A stretch of 64,000 bases of DNA from Actinoplanes octamycinicus (GCF_014205225.1 NZ_JACHNB010000001.1:6181501-6245500), one strand, 5' to 3'. Positions 8,184 through 16,312 are shown, numbered from the stretch's first letter. Notes: generated by a model from the letters alone, not told the origin. Program-made: numbers and translations.

Positions 8184-8732
8184 ATGACACATCGGCAACG
8201 GCTCTCCATGCTCGTCGTGATGGTGATCGCGGCGCTCGGCCTCAGCTTCGCGGGCGCCGGCGTGGCGAGCGCCGCCCCGAGCGCCCCGGCGGCCCCGCCG
8301 CCGGTGACCGCCCTCGCCACACCGATCACCGGTACGGCCGCCGACGGCGGCTCCTTCGCCGGCACCTTCACCCCGTCCCGATTCACCACGCAGGGCGGGA
8401 AACTGCTGGCCACCGGCGTGCTCGCCGGCACCGTCACCGACGCGTCCGGGGCCACGGTGGGCACGGTCGAGCGGACCGTCAGCCTGCCGGTCACCGTCGC
8501 GGCCGCGACCTGCCAGGTGCTGAACCTGGTGCTCGGGCCGCTGCACCTGGACCTGCTCGGCCTGGTCGTCGACCTGAACCAGGTGCACCTGCTGATCACC
8601 GCGGTCCAGGCGCCCGGCAACCTGCTCGGCAATCTGCTGTGCGCCATCACCCATCTGCTCGACGGCACCCCCACCGCGGGTGGCCTGGCCGCGCTGCTCA
8701 ATGCCATCCTGGCCCTGCTGGGCCAGCTCTGA
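8184..8732 (+). CDS. Exported hydrophobic protein of unknown function
   Basis: This encodes 182 residues with a clear Sec signal peptide (MTHRQRLSMLVVMVIAALGL, cleavage after ASA near residue 30). A beta-rich stretch with ITGTAADGGSFAGTFTPSRF follows, and then an unusually Leu-rich C-terminal half (LNLVLGPLHLDLLGLVVDLN) with two Cys that could form a disulfide. This pattern, a short ABC-like strand region followed by L-x-L-G-L-V-V-D-L-N, recurs in actinomycete secreted hypothetical proteins, but no function is known to me. An AGGAGG six bases before the ATG fixes the start. A hairpin terminator follows. Confidence 0.7.
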   Translation: MTHRQRLSMLVVMVIAALGLSFAGAGVASAAPSAPAAPPPVTALATPITGTAADGGSFAGTFTPSRFTTQGGKLLATGVLAGTVTDASGATVGTVERTVSLPVTVAAATCQVLNLVLGPLHLDLLGLVVDLNQVHLLITAVQAPGNLLGNLLCAITHLLDGTPTAGGLAALLNAILALLGQL

Positions 8733-8759
8733 CTCGATCGACCATGAGCCACAACGGCC

Positions 8760-8793
8760 GCCGCAGCCGCACCCCGCCAGGTGCGGCTGCGGC
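8760..8793 (+). terminator. Hairpin terminator after the exported-protein gene
   Basis: A perfect 14-bp stem (8760-8773 with 8780-8793) with a six-base loop lies 28 bases after the stop at 8732. There is no U-tract, as is usual in high-GC actinobacteria. Confidence 0.75.
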
Positions 8794-8880
8794 CCGTCCC
8801 GTGACAACGTCAGGCGCAGTTGGGGCCCGTCCCGTGGCATCGTCGGGCGCAGTTGGGGCCTGTCCCGCGACGGTCTCAGG
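8791..8880. repeat. 33-base tandem repeat, about 2.7 copies
   Basis: Units begin at 8791, 8824 and 8857. The first two (starting GGCCCGTCCCGTG) differ at only a few positions, and the third is cut to about 24 bases with more changes. The array sits between convergent genes and ends inside the stop region of the LuxR-type gene. It does not look like coding sequence. Confidence 0.8.
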
Positions 8881-9484
8881 CCAGCCAGCCGGCGCTCTCG
8901 GCCAGGCGGACCGCTTCCAGGCGGTTGCGCGCGCCGGTCTTGCGCAGGATCGCCGAGATGTAGTTGCGCACGGTGCCGGGGCTCAGGTGGAGCTCGGCGG
9001 CGACCTCGGTGGACGGCACGCCGGACGCGGCCACGGTCAGCACGTTCAGCTCGCGCGGCGACAGCGGGCTGCGCGGAGCGGTCACCATCGCCACAGCCAG
9101 GGTCGCGTCGACGACGCGTTCACCCCGGGCCAGCCGGCGGATGCCGCGGACCAGCTCGCACGGAGCGGCCTGGGTGCTGACGACGCCGTCGACCCGCAGG
9201 CCCAGCGTCCGGTTGAGCAGCACCGACTCGTCCGGGCCGGCCAGCGCCAGGGTGGCACAGCGCGGATGCTCGGCGGCGAACCGAGCCATGGTCGCCAGGC
9301 CGTCGCCGGCCAGCAGCGCGATGTTGACCACGGCGACGTCGGGCGACACCGCGCGGGCCATGTCCAGCGCCGGATCGAGGGTGCCCAGGTCGGCGACCAC
9401 GTCAAGGTCGTCCTCCTGGGCCAGCGTCGCGGCGAGGGCGCCGCGCAGCAGGGTCAACGGTTCGACGAGCAGAATGCGGATCAC
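8876..9484 (-). CDS. NarL/LuxR-type response regulator with atypical receiver
   Basis: This encodes 202 residues from a GTG at 9484 with GGGAGG upstream. An N-terminal receiver-like domain (1 to about 120) is followed by a LuxR helix-turn-helix (about 140-200: LSPRELNVLTVAASGVPSTEVA, then LHLSPGTVRNYISAILRKTG). In the receiver the first strand ends VEP rather than the usual acidic pair, and the phosphoacceptor position reads VVNIALL, with Asn in place of Asp. It should therefore not be phosphorylated normally and may respond to a ligand or a protein partner. No cognate histidine kinase lies nearby. The next gene upstream in the same direction is a large repeat protein. Confidence 0.85.
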   Translation of the reverse strand: MIRILLVEPLTLLRGALAATLAQEDDLDVVADLGTLDPALDMARAVSPDVAVVNIALLAGDGLATMARFAAEHPRCATLALAGPDESVLLNRTLGLRVDGVVSTQAAPCELVRGIRRLARGERVVDATLAVAMVTAPRSPLSPRELNVLTVAASGVPSTEVAAELHLSPGTVRNYISAILRKTGARNRLEAVRLAESAGWLA

Positions 9485-9564
9485 GATGGCCTCCCAGCCG
9501 GGGAAGAAGCTTCGGGATGGCCGGCTTGGTGCCGGCCGGATTCCGGGTCCCTGCGGGAGGTCGG

Positions 9565-11355
9565 TCAGCGGGGCGGGCCCGCGTGGCGGACGGTGCGTCC
9601 GCGGGGGAGGAGCTGGGTGGCACGTTGCTGCCCGGTGGCGGTCAGCTCGGGCCGCCACGTCGTTGAGACGGTGGCGGTCGCGGGTGCGGGGTTGCCGCCG
9701 GCGTCGCGGGCCTGTCCCGTCGGCGCCGGGTGGCCGGCCGGTTGTCGCGGCGGGGCCGGGTGCGGGGTGGCGGGTCGGGCCGGTGCCGACGGTTGTCCGG
9801 TCACCCCGGCCAGCGGTGTCCGGGGGAGTCCGGAGATCTGGGCTGCGGCATACTGCGGCAACGGAATGCTGAACGTCGCCACGATCAGGGTGGCCGGCGG
9901 GGCCGGGCGGGGCAGCTCACCGGGCAGCACCTGCGGAGCGGGCAGCTCAATGTGGGACAGGCCAAGCATTTCCGGCGGGGCGGGTAGCTCGATCTGGGGC
10001 AGGCCAAGCATTTCCGGCGGAGCGGGTAGCTCGATCTGCGATAGGCCAAGCATTTCCACCAGAGTGGGCAGCTCGGTCTGGGGCGGGTCGAGCAGTGTCG
10101 GCAGAGTGGGCAGGTCGATTCCGGGCAGGCTGGGCAGCTCCGGCGGACTGGGCGGCTGGATCGTGGGCAGCCCGATTCGGGGTAGCCCGGGCAGCTCCAG
10201 CGCGCTGGGCAGCTGGATCGCGGGCAGCTCGATGTGGCGCAGCTCCGGCGGGCTGGGCGGCTGGATCGCGGGTAGCTCGATGTGGCGCAGCTCCGGCGGG
10301 CTGGGCAGGTGGATTGCGGGCAGCTCGATCTGGGGCAGCTCCGGCATCTCGCGCGTCGCGGGCAACTGGATCCTTGACCGGCCAACCAGGTCCGGCGATG
10401 TGGGCAGGTTGCCCTGCGAAAGGTCGGGCAGGGTGTTCGGTTGCCGGGCGACAGTAGTTCGGGCGAGGCTGCGGGTGGTGCGGACAGTGTCCTCGTCGAT
10501 CCCGGACACGAGCGGCGTCGTCGTGCCGTGCACCTGCCGGAAAGTCTCGTCGGTGTCGGCCCGCACCTGTCGAAGGATGTCGTTCCCCTTGGCCTGCACC
10601 TGCCGGATGGTGTCGCTGGCCTTTGTTTTCGCCGGTCGGACGGGCGTGCTTGTCGCAGCTTGTGCCTGTCGGACGGGTGTGCTTGTCGCAGCGTGTGCCT
10701 GTCGGACGGGTGTGCCTGTCGCTGGGTGTGCCTGTCGTGTTGCGCCGCTCGCCTTGGCATGTCCCTTCCGGACGGGATCGCTTGTCGCGGCATGCACCTG
10801 TCGGACGGTCTCGCTCGCTCGGAGCCGCGGCGTCTGGATCTCCCGCGAGGCCGGGGGCGCCGAGGCGTGACGCTTCGTCGTCGCGGCGACCTTCGGCGAG
10901 TGGACCTTCGCTGTCTTGATCAGCCGCTGGCTCTTCGGCGGGTGGGCCTTCGGAAGGGATGCGGCCGGCTTCGAAGCCTTGGCGGCGGCTGCCTTGTTCC
11001 TGGCCGAGTCGACCTTGCTCTTGGGCGACTCCTTGCCCTTGGGCGACTCGGCCCTGCTCTTGACTGGGTCCTTGCCCTTGAGCGAGCCGACCTTGGTCTT
11101 GGCCGAGTCGCTGCTCGTGACCCGGTCCACTTTGCTCTTGGCTGAGCCCTTGGTCTTGGCCGAGTCGAGCCGGGCTGTCGTGGCGATCTTGCCCAGCGGT
11201 TGATCGTCCGGGCCGGTATCTGCACGCGCCGCGTGATCGAAGGCGGCCAGCGCGAGGTAGGCCGTGATGGCTGCGCCGAGCAGCACCAGCAGACGGACAA
11301 CGCGCCGAGTCGCCTCGGGCGGGTGGTCCTCTCCTCGCGCAGCTCCGCTTCGCAT
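9565..11355 (-). CDS. Membrane-anchored or secreted low-complexity repeat protein
   Basis: This encodes 596 residues with no recognisable enzyme domain. A basic N-terminus leads into a hydrophobic segment (about 20-40) ending AARADTG, either a signal peptide or an anchor. Three repeat regions follow. The first is a Lys/Ser region (about 60-150) with SAKTK, SPKGK and SPKSK words. The second is a region of degenerate 10-12-residue units such as ATSTPVRQAQA. The third is a long Pro/Leu region (about 320-490) of units such as LPAPPEMLGLPQIE and LPSPPELRHIE. The tail is Pro/Ala-rich. The composition suggests an extended wall-spanning or surface protein, possibly binding polyanions through the Lys-rich part. 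The reading frame is open over 1.8 kb with consistent GC3 bias. Confidence 0.65.
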   Translation of the reverse strand: MRSGAARGEDHPPEATRRVVRLLVLLGAAITAYLALAAFDHAARADTGPDDQPLGKIATTARLDSAKTKGSAKSKVDRVTSSDSAKTKVGSLKGKDPVKSRAESPKGKESPKSKVDSARNKAAAAKASKPAASLPKAHPPKSQRLIKTAKVHSPKVAATTKRHASAPPASREIQTPRLRASETVRQVHAATSDPVRKGHAKASGATRQAHPATGTPVRQAHAATSTPVRQAQAATSTPVRPAKTKASDTIRQVQAKGNDILRQVRADTDETFRQVHGTTTPLVSGIDEDTVRTTRSLARTTVARQPNTLPDLSQGNLPTSPDLVGRSRIQLPATREMPELPQIELPAIHLPSPPELRHIELPAIQPPSPPELRHIELPAIQLPSALELPGLPRIGLPTIQPPSPPELPSLPGIDLPTLPTLLDPPQTELPTLVEMLGLSQIELPAPPEMLGLPQIELPAPPEMLGLSHIELPAPQVLPGELPRPAPPATLIVATFSIPLPQYAAAQISGLPRTPLAGVTGQPSAPARPATPHPAPPRQPAGHPAPTGQARDAGGNPAPATATVSTTWRPELTATGQQRATQLLPRGRTVRHAGPPR

Positions 11356-12070
11356 CCCGGAAGACTTACCCGGCCCAAACGCACTGACACTTGTCGATCT
11401 CTAAGCGGTGGGCTTCATCACCGCGGGACGTGCCATCGCTTTGCCCGGCGGGCGGCATCCGCCGCCCTCTTCGACTGGTGGGTGGCGTCGGCCGCCTGCT
11501 TCGCCCGGCGGGGGTATGGGAGCTCCATTTCGCCCGGCGGCGGCATCGGCCTTGCGCTGCCTCGTAGCGGCCGATGCGAACCGCTACGCACCGGCTGGAT
11601 CCGGCTACCGGGCGTTTTCATTCGAGCGTTGCCCTCAGAAGGTGAACGACGCACCGGCGGTGTGTTTCGAAGTGGGCGGCAGCGGCAAGACTCTCTCTCA
11701 TACACCGCCTGGGTGTGTGCGGCAGACGATCCCCGCGCCCGGTCGCGACACGGATGGCCCCCTCGCATGGGGGCCATCGTCGTGTCCGGCGCAGTAATGA
11801 CGAGTAGGACCGCCGCTGGCAGCGAACCGGTCAGCCACTGGCCTCGGGCGTGCGGTTCCCCATCTCCATCAGCACTGCTCGACTCCTCGACCACGTCGGC
11901 GTGCATAGCCGCGTCGAGCGTGTCGAAGACCCGCCTTCTGCGGTGATCAGCGATTCGCCGGCCAGGTGGATTCCGATCGCCTGGCTTGGTGGGATTCGGT
12001 CGGTGAATCACGCCGCTTGGTGGAACCTGGCCCGCGGCGGCCGCGTCCGAACCACTGTCGACGCGGCGAA
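11356..12070. other. 715-base region without a supported gene
   Basis: Several frames are open because of high GC, including a 197-residue leftward frame (11418-12011), but none shows a recognisable domain, a good ribosome site or clean codon bias. The left part has three imperfect copies of a CGCCCGGCGG-containing motif (near 11444, 11503 and 11540). A strong hairpin lies at 11746-11788. The right end contains the upstream region of the lipoprotein gene. Confidence 0.45.
11746..11788. terminator. Strong isolated hairpin
   Basis: The inner stem is a perfect 10-bp match, GATGGCCCCC (11753-11762) with GGGGGCCATC (11769-11778), with a six-base loop. Outer bases CGACACG (11746-11752) can pair with 11781-11788 across a two-base bulge. 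It lies between genes with no obvious transcript ending there, so it could be a terminator or part of a small RNA. Confidence 0.5.
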
Positions 12071-12082
12071 GTGGGGGTTCGG

Positions 12083-12739
12083 GTGAGCGGTCGTGTGCTG
12101 GCTGCGGTACTGGTGGCGGCGCTTGCGTGCGGCGGCTGCGATGGCCGGGCGGTCGAGCCGGACGATCCGCAGCCGGTGGGGGACGGACCGGAGGTTCGGT
12201 TCAGCGCGTCGGTCGAGGTGGGGGAGAGGGCGGTCCACGTCCGGTATGAGCTGACCAACACCTCCGGCGAGCCGCTCACCGTGTTCAACCGGGTGCCGTC
12301 CTACACGCCGTCCGGGGGTCTGGACACGCCGGATCCGGGCGCGGTGTACGTGGTGGGCTCCACCCTGGACGGACGGGTGCAGATCGCCAAGCGCGTTTTC
12401 CCGCGCCCGGACACCGACCGGATGACCTGGGCGATGACGCCGCGGGTCGCCGCCACCGTCGTCGCGGCGGGCGTTTCGGTCGGCGAGGAGTTCGATGTGC
12501 CGCTGCCGCTGACCCGGCGCCATCCGTACGGTGAAGACTTCGGCGACGGCCCGATCGCTCTGCCGGACCCGGTGCGGGACGTGGTGTTCTGCCTGGGCGT
12601 AGCCCGGCAGGCGGAGGTGGCGCGGTATGCCGGACCGGTGGACGGTCCCAGCCCCGTCGCCGACGAGATCAGCCTGCCGCATCTGAGCATCGTCACGGAC
12701 CGGCAACACCTGTCATGTTCCGCACCGGCCCGGCTCTGA
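12083..12739 (+). CDS. Putative secreted lipoprotein
   Basis: This encodes about 218 residues from a GTG at 12083; an in-frame GTG at 12071 is the alternative. The N-terminus VSGRVLAAVLVAALACGGC is a short lipoprotein-type signal with Cys for lipidation, though the residue three before the first Cys is Ala, so the lipobox is not ideal. The mature part reads RFSASVEVGERAVHVRYELTNT, a beta-sandwich opening typical of extracellular Ig-like proteins. No enzyme motif is visible. The gene faces the anti-sigma-like gene, with a hairpin between them. Confidence 0.6.
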   Translation: MSGRVLAAVLVAALACGGCDGRAVEPDDPQPVGDGPEVRFSASVEVGERAVHVRYELTNTSGEPLTVFNRVPSYTPSGGLDTPDPGAVYVVGSTLDGRVQIAKRVFPRPDTDRMTWAMTPRVAATVVAAGVSVGEEFDVPLPLTRRHPYGEDFGDGPIALPDPVRDVVFCLGVARQAEVARYAGPVDGPSPVADEISLPHLSIVTDRQHLSCSAPARL

Positions 12740-12764
12740 CCGGTTCGCCGAGTCACGTCTGCCG

Positions 12765-12790
12765 GGCCGGTCCCTGGCCGAGGACCGGCC
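12765..12790. terminator. Bidirectional hairpin between convergent genes
   Basis: A perfect 9-bp stem GGCCGGTCC/GGACCGGCC with an eight-base loop is placed between the stops at 12739 (rightward) and 12862 (leftward). Confidence 0.6.
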
Positions 12791-12861
12791 GATGACCACG
12801 GCGGTGGCGCCGTGGAGCGGGTCGTCGAGGTTCCGGCAATGCTTCACGCGGAGTCCGGAGG

Positions 12862-13320
12862 TCAGCGCGGGGTGGGCGGGATGGTTGCGGCCGGCTTGGA
12901 CGCGGACGGGGTTGCGTCCGCGATGGAGGACGAGCTGGGGGAGGCGGCCGGGGCGGTGCTCGGCCGGGCGGTCGGGGACGGCGAGGTGGTGCGGGTGGCT
13001 GGGGAGGTGGCGGGCGCGGCCGGGGAGGTGGTGCGGGCGGCCGGGGACGTGGACGGCGAGTGCTCGACCGATGGGGCGGGGGACGGCGGCGACGCGGGTG
13101 GGGTGGGGGCCGGGTCGGTGGGGCGGAGCACGGCGAAGGCGGTGATGGTGACGGCCGCGGCGGCGACGCCGGCGGTCAGGGGGAGCCACCAGCGGGCCGG
13201 CGCGCTCGGGCGGGCGGTGCGGGACGGGGCCGGCTCGTGGCGCAGGTCGCGGCTGGTGACGGCGGCGGCTCGGGCGGACAGCGCGCCGCGCAGGCGTTGT
13301 TCCAGGTCGGTGTCGGTCAT
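12862..13320 (-). CDS. Membrane partner of the ECF sigma factor (anti-sigma-like)
   Basis: This encodes 152 residues: a short cytoplasmic N-terminus (MTDTDLEQRLRGALSARAAA), one transmembrane helix (about 44-64) and a long Pro/Ser/Thr/Ala-rich extracytoplasmic tail. Its ATG overlaps the sigma gene stop by four bases (ATGA), the usual sign of a sigma/anti-sigma pair. There is no zinc-binding HxxxCxxC motif of the ZAS type, so the anti-sigma role is inferred from position, topology and the tight coupling. The tail resembles a wall-spanning stalk. A similar arrangement recurs at 59992-61342. Confidence 0.65.
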   Translation of the reverse strand: MTDTDLEQRLRGALSARAAAVTSRDLRHEPAPSRTARPSAPARWWLPLTAGVAAAAVTITAFAVLRPTDPAPTPPASPPSPAPSVEHSPSTSPAARTTSPAAPATSPATRTTSPSPTARPSTAPAASPSSSSIADATPSASKPAATIPPTPR

Positions 13321-13886
13321 CTCTCCCCCAGCTGGGCGCGTAGCAGCGTCAGGGCGCGGTGCGCGGTCGACTTGACGGTTCCGGTGGTGATCCGCAGCGT
13401 GCCGGCGATCTCCCGCTCGGACAGGCCGGACCAGTAGCGCAGGACGACGACCTGCCGCTGCCGGGTGGTGAGCCGGCCCAGCGCCCGGATCACCTCGCGG
13501 TCGCCGGCGCCGAGCAGCGCCTCCTCCTCGGCGGCCGGGGCGGGCTCCGGGCGCGGTGGCAGGTAGGCCCGGGCGATCCGGCGCCGGCGCAGCGCTGACC
13601 TGGCCGCGTTCATCACGGCGGACACCAGGTAGGCGTGCGGGTCGTCGACGGCGTCCAGCGCGGCGCCGTGCCGGCGGTAGAGCCGGGCGAAGACGTCCTG
13701 GACGATGTCCTCCGCGGTGGGCAGGTCGTCGACCATCAGGACGGCCAGCCGGACCAGCGGCAGGCGGCGCTCCCGGAACAGGTCGTCGATCGCGGGCGCC
13801 GCGGCCGCTGCCGTCGCGACCGGCCCGGAGAGTGCCCTCCGGGTCCAGCGCAGCAGCGACGTGGGCATCGGCAGCACAAAGATCAC
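13317..13886 (-). CDS. ECF RNA polymerase sigma factor (SigE-like family)
   Basis: This encodes 189 residues from a GTG at 13886 with GAGG seven bases upstream; an ATG at 13868 is the alternative. Region 2 reads MVDDLPTAEDIVQDVFARLYRR. Region 4 reads LTTRQRQVVVLRYWSGLSER, then LRITTGTVKSTAHRALTLLR, a helix-turn-helix for the -35 element. It directs RNA polymerase to a regulon likely concerned with the envelope, given the membrane partner that follows. The stop overlaps the next start. The upstream gene (13966-14391) encodes a secreted Pro/Ala/Thr-rich protein and is separated by a hairpin. Confidence 0.88.
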   Translation of the reverse strand: MIFVLPMPTSLLRWTRRALSGPVATAAAAAPAIDDLFRERRLPLVRLAVLMVDDLPTAEDIVQDVFARLYRRHGAALDAVDDPHAYLVSAVMNAARSALRRRRIARAYLPPRPEPAPAAEEEALLGAGDREVIRALGRLTTRQRQVVVLRYWSGLSEREIAGTLRITTGTVKSTAHRALTLLRAQLGER

Positions 13887-13929
13887 CAAGGGCCTCGCAG
13901 GGGGTTCGGGGATGGTGGGCGGACCGGCG

Positions 13930-13959
13930 GCGCGCCGGCCGGGGGAGCGGCCGGCGCGC
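13930..13959 (-). terminator. Hairpin after the Pro/Ala/Thr-rich secreted gene
   Basis: A perfect 12-bp GC stem (13930-13941 with 13948-13959) with loop GGGGAG lies directly beyond the stop at 13966 on the minus strand. Confidence 0.65.
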
Positions 13960-13965
13960 GGGACC

Positions 13966-14391
13966 TCAGGAAGTGCTCGGGGTGGGGGCCGCGGTCGCCG
14001 GCCGGGAGGCGGAGGGCGTCGGTGCGATGGTCGGTTTGCGGCCAGCGGGGGACGTGGCAGGTGCGGCGGTCGGTTTGTACCTCGACGGGGACGGCGCGGC
14101 GGTCGGCTTGTGCCTCGACGCCGACGGGGACGGTACGGCGGTCGGTTCGTACGCGGAAGCCGTCGGTGCCGGGCTGGCCGCCGGGTCGTACGCGGAAGCC
14201 GTGGGTGTCGGTGTGATGGCCGCGGCCGGTGAGGTGGCAGCGGTCGCCACCGGGGATGCGACCGGCGACGTGGTCGCGGCCGGCGCCGGAGCCGTGTCGT
14301 CGGCGAAGGCGGCCGCAGCGGAGACCCCGCCGATGGCGACGACGGCCACGGCTCCGGCGGCGATCGCGAGGGTCCGGGTGGTTCTGTGCAT
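13966..14391 (-). CDS. Secreted Pro/Ala/Thr/Ser-rich repeat protein
   Basis: This encodes 141 residues. The start MHRTTRTLAIAAGAVAVVAIGG is preceded by TGGAGC at good distance and forms a signal peptide ending near AFADD. The rest is low-complexity with imperfect units such as PTASAYDPAA, PTASAYEPTA and SRYKPTAAP. It contains spaced Lys/Arg but no Cys. It is probably an exported wall-associated or glycosylated stalk protein; no enzyme function is apparent. It lies just upstream of the ECF sigma gene on the same strand but is separated from it by a hairpin. Confidence 0.6.
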   Translation of the reverse strand: MHRTTRTLAIAAGAVAVVAIGGVSAAAAFADDTAPAPAATTSPVASPVATAATSPAAAITPTPTASAYDPAASPAPTASAYEPTAVPSPSASRHKPTAAPSPSRYKPTAAPATSPAGRKPTIAPTPSASRPATAAPTPSTS

Positions 14392-14457
14392 CTCAAGCTC
14401 CAGCACTGTCGGTCGGTGCACTGTCGCCTGGGAGGACGCCCGAGCCCGGAAAAGGTT

Positions 14458-14495
14458 GGCGGTCCCGCTGTGACCTGCGCCACAGCGGGACCGCC
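14458..14495 (-). terminator. Hairpin after the oxidoreductase gene
   Basis: A perfect 15-bp stem (14458-14472 with 14481-14495) with an eight-base loop begins 15 bases beyond the minus-strand stop at 14511. Confidence 0.8.
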
Positions 14496-14510
14496 AGGTG
14501 GACTCGCACC

Positions 14511-15293
14511 TTATCTCTCGCGCACGTGCAGGCCGAAACCGTGGCGTCCGGGCAGTTCCAAGCCCTCCTTCAAGCGCAGCGACGGGATCTCGTAGTCACC
14601 GAAGTTCTGCCGCCGGAAGGCGATCGGGGTGGCGGTCTCCAGGGACAGGAGCCGTTCCGTCCACCTCTTCGCGGCGTCCTCGAACTCGCCGTCGGTGATC
14701 CGGTCGGTGCCGTAGAGCACGAACGGCGGGAGGACGTCCAGGCCCGGGTAGTAGAGGATCCCGTGGTGGATCGGGAACAGCAGGTCCTCGATCGGGCCGT
14801 TGATCCCGCGGTCGGTGTAGTGCGACTCCGGGCCGCCGACGGTGACCGAGAGGATCGCCCGCCGCCCGTGCAGGGTGCCCTCGCCGAAACGGTCGCCGTA
14901 GTGGGTCTCGTCGTGGACGCCGACGCCGTACCCGAAATGGAAGGAGAAGACCCGGTCCACCCAGCCTTTCAGGATGGCCGGCATGGTGTACCACCACATC
15001 GGGAACTGGAAGATCACGGTGTCGGCCCAGAGCAGCTTCTCCTGCTCGGCCCGGACGTCCGCGGTGAGCGTCCCGGCGTCGAACGCCGCACCGGAACTCG
15101 GGATCACCCGCAGCGGGCTGGTGGCGTGCTCGCCGAAGTCGGCGGCGTCGACCGCGGCTTTCCAGTTCATCGCGTACAGGTCGCTGACCCGCACCTCGTG
15201 GCCGGCGGCTTCCAGCGTCGCGACGGCGAGGTCCTTCAGCGAGCCGTTCAGCGACCGGGGCTCGGGGTGGGCGTAGACGATCAACGTTTTCAT
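14511..15293 (-). CDS. NAD(P)H-dependent flavodoxin-fold oxidoreductase
   Basis: This 260-residue protein of the NQO/MdaB-type flavodoxin-2 family opens MKTLIVYAHPEPRSLNGSL (FMN/FAD phosphate loop). It continues with TVIFQFPMWWYTMPAILKGWVDRVF, the flavin/quinone pocket signature, and VTVGGPESHYTDRG. Such enzymes reduce quinones or nitro/azo compounds by two electrons using NAD(P)H. It is transcribed divergently from an XRE-type regulator 118 bases away, a frequent arrangement in which the regulator senses the substrate. Its length is typical of the family. Confidence 0.88.
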   Translation of the reverse strand: MKTLIVYAHPEPRSLNGSLKDLAVATLEAAGHEVRVSDLYAMNWKAAVDAADFGEHATSPLRVIPSSGAAFDAGTLTADVRAEQEKLLWADTVIFQFPMWWYTMPAILKGWVDRVFSFHFGYGVGVHDETHYGDRFGEGTLHGRRAILSVTVGGPESHYTDRGINGPIEDLLFPIHHGILYYPGLDVLPPFVLYGTDRITDGEFEDAAKRWTERLLSLETATPIAFRRQNFGDYEIPSLRLKEGLELPGRHGFGLHVRER

Positions 15294-15411
15294 GCCACCG
15301 ATGCTCGGCCGCGGTGGCCGCGTCGTTCAGGGGCGCTTCGTCCGTCGGACCGGACTTCCTGGTACCGGCAGGACCACCCGCGCGGCGGCCGCCCCGGCGA
15401 TACTGGGAGCC

Positions 15412-16263
15412 ATGGACGATCTTGCGGGCTTCCTGCGGACCCGGCGCTCCCGGGTCGATCCGTCCGCCGCCGGCATCCCGGCCGACAGCCGCCGCCGCGT
15501 CGAGGGGCTGCGGCGCGAGGAGGTCGCGCTGCTATCCGGCGTCAGCGTCGACTATTACGTACGCCTGGAGCAGGGCCGTGCCACCCAGCCCTCGGAACAG
15601 GTGCTGGACGCGCTCGCCCGGGTCCTCGGGCTCGACGAGACCGAGCGGGACCACCTCCACCGGCTGGCCTCGCAACGCCGCCGCCGGGCCAAGTCGCCGA
15701 GCGGCCGCCTGCGCCCGGAGCTGCTGCGCGTGCTCGACCTGGTGATCGGCGCGCCGGCCCTGATCATGGACCACCGGCTGGACGTGGTCGGCGGCAACCG
15801 GCTCGCCGGGCTGCTCTACGGCCGGCCGATCCCGGGGCTGAACACCGCCCGGCACATCTTCCTGGAGGAGACCGAGCGGGGCCTTTACGCGGACTGGGAG
15901 AAGTGCACGCTCGACGTGGTCGGGCACCTGCGCCTGGCCGCCGGGAAGTATCCCGACGATCCCCGGCTGGCCTCGCTGATCGGCGAGCTGGCGATGGGCA
16001 GCGAGCGGTTCCGCCGGTTGTGGGCGCGGGCGGACGTGCGGGCCCGGGCGCACGGGCGGAAGGCGTACCGGCATCCGCTGGTCGGGCTGCTGGAACTGCA
16101 CCAGGAGAACTTCGCCCTGCCGGACGAATCCGGTCTGGAACTGATCGTCCTGTCGGCTGCTCCCGGGAGCCCGACCGAGGATGCCCTGCGGTTGCTCGGC
16201 ACGCTCGGCAGCGACCGGGAGCCCGCGGGTGACGGCCTGCCGGCCGACCGGGTCAGCGGATGA
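15412..16263 (+). CDS. XRE-family regulator with MmyB-like ligand domain
   Basis: This encodes 283 residues. The N-terminal helix-turn-helix (about 10-75) contains LRREEVALLSGVSVDYYVRLEQGRATQPSEQVLDAL. The remainder matches the MmyB-like ligand-binding (PAS-like) region: LIMDHRLDVVGGNRLAGLLYG, then a GELAMGSERFRRLWARADV segment and HPLVGLLELHQENFALP. This family is common in actinobacteria and usually sits divergent to an oxidoreductase or dehydrogenase, as here, where it probably controls the flavodoxin-fold enzyme from the shared 118-base region. Confidence 0.88.
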   Translation: MDDLAGFLRTRRSRVDPSAAGIPADSRRRVEGLRREEVALLSGVSVDYYVRLEQGRATQPSEQVLDALARVLGLDETERDHLHRLASQRRRRAKSPSGRLRPELLRVLDLVIGAPALIMDHRLDVVGGNRLAGLLYGRPIPGLNTARHIFLEETERGLYADWEKCTLDVVGHLRLAAGKYPDDPRLASLIGELAMGSERFRRLWARADVRARAHGRKAYRHPLVGLLELHQENFALPDESGLELIVLSAAPGSPTEDALRLLGTLGSDREPAGDGLPADRVSG

Positions 16264-16312
16264 CGCGACGCCGGCGGGCGCGCTGCCGGCCGGTCCCTTC
16301 CTGACCGGCGCG

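Noticed and set aside
11418..12011. 197-residue leftward frame
   Set aside because: No ribosome site, no domain, and irregular composition; a strong hairpin lies inside it.
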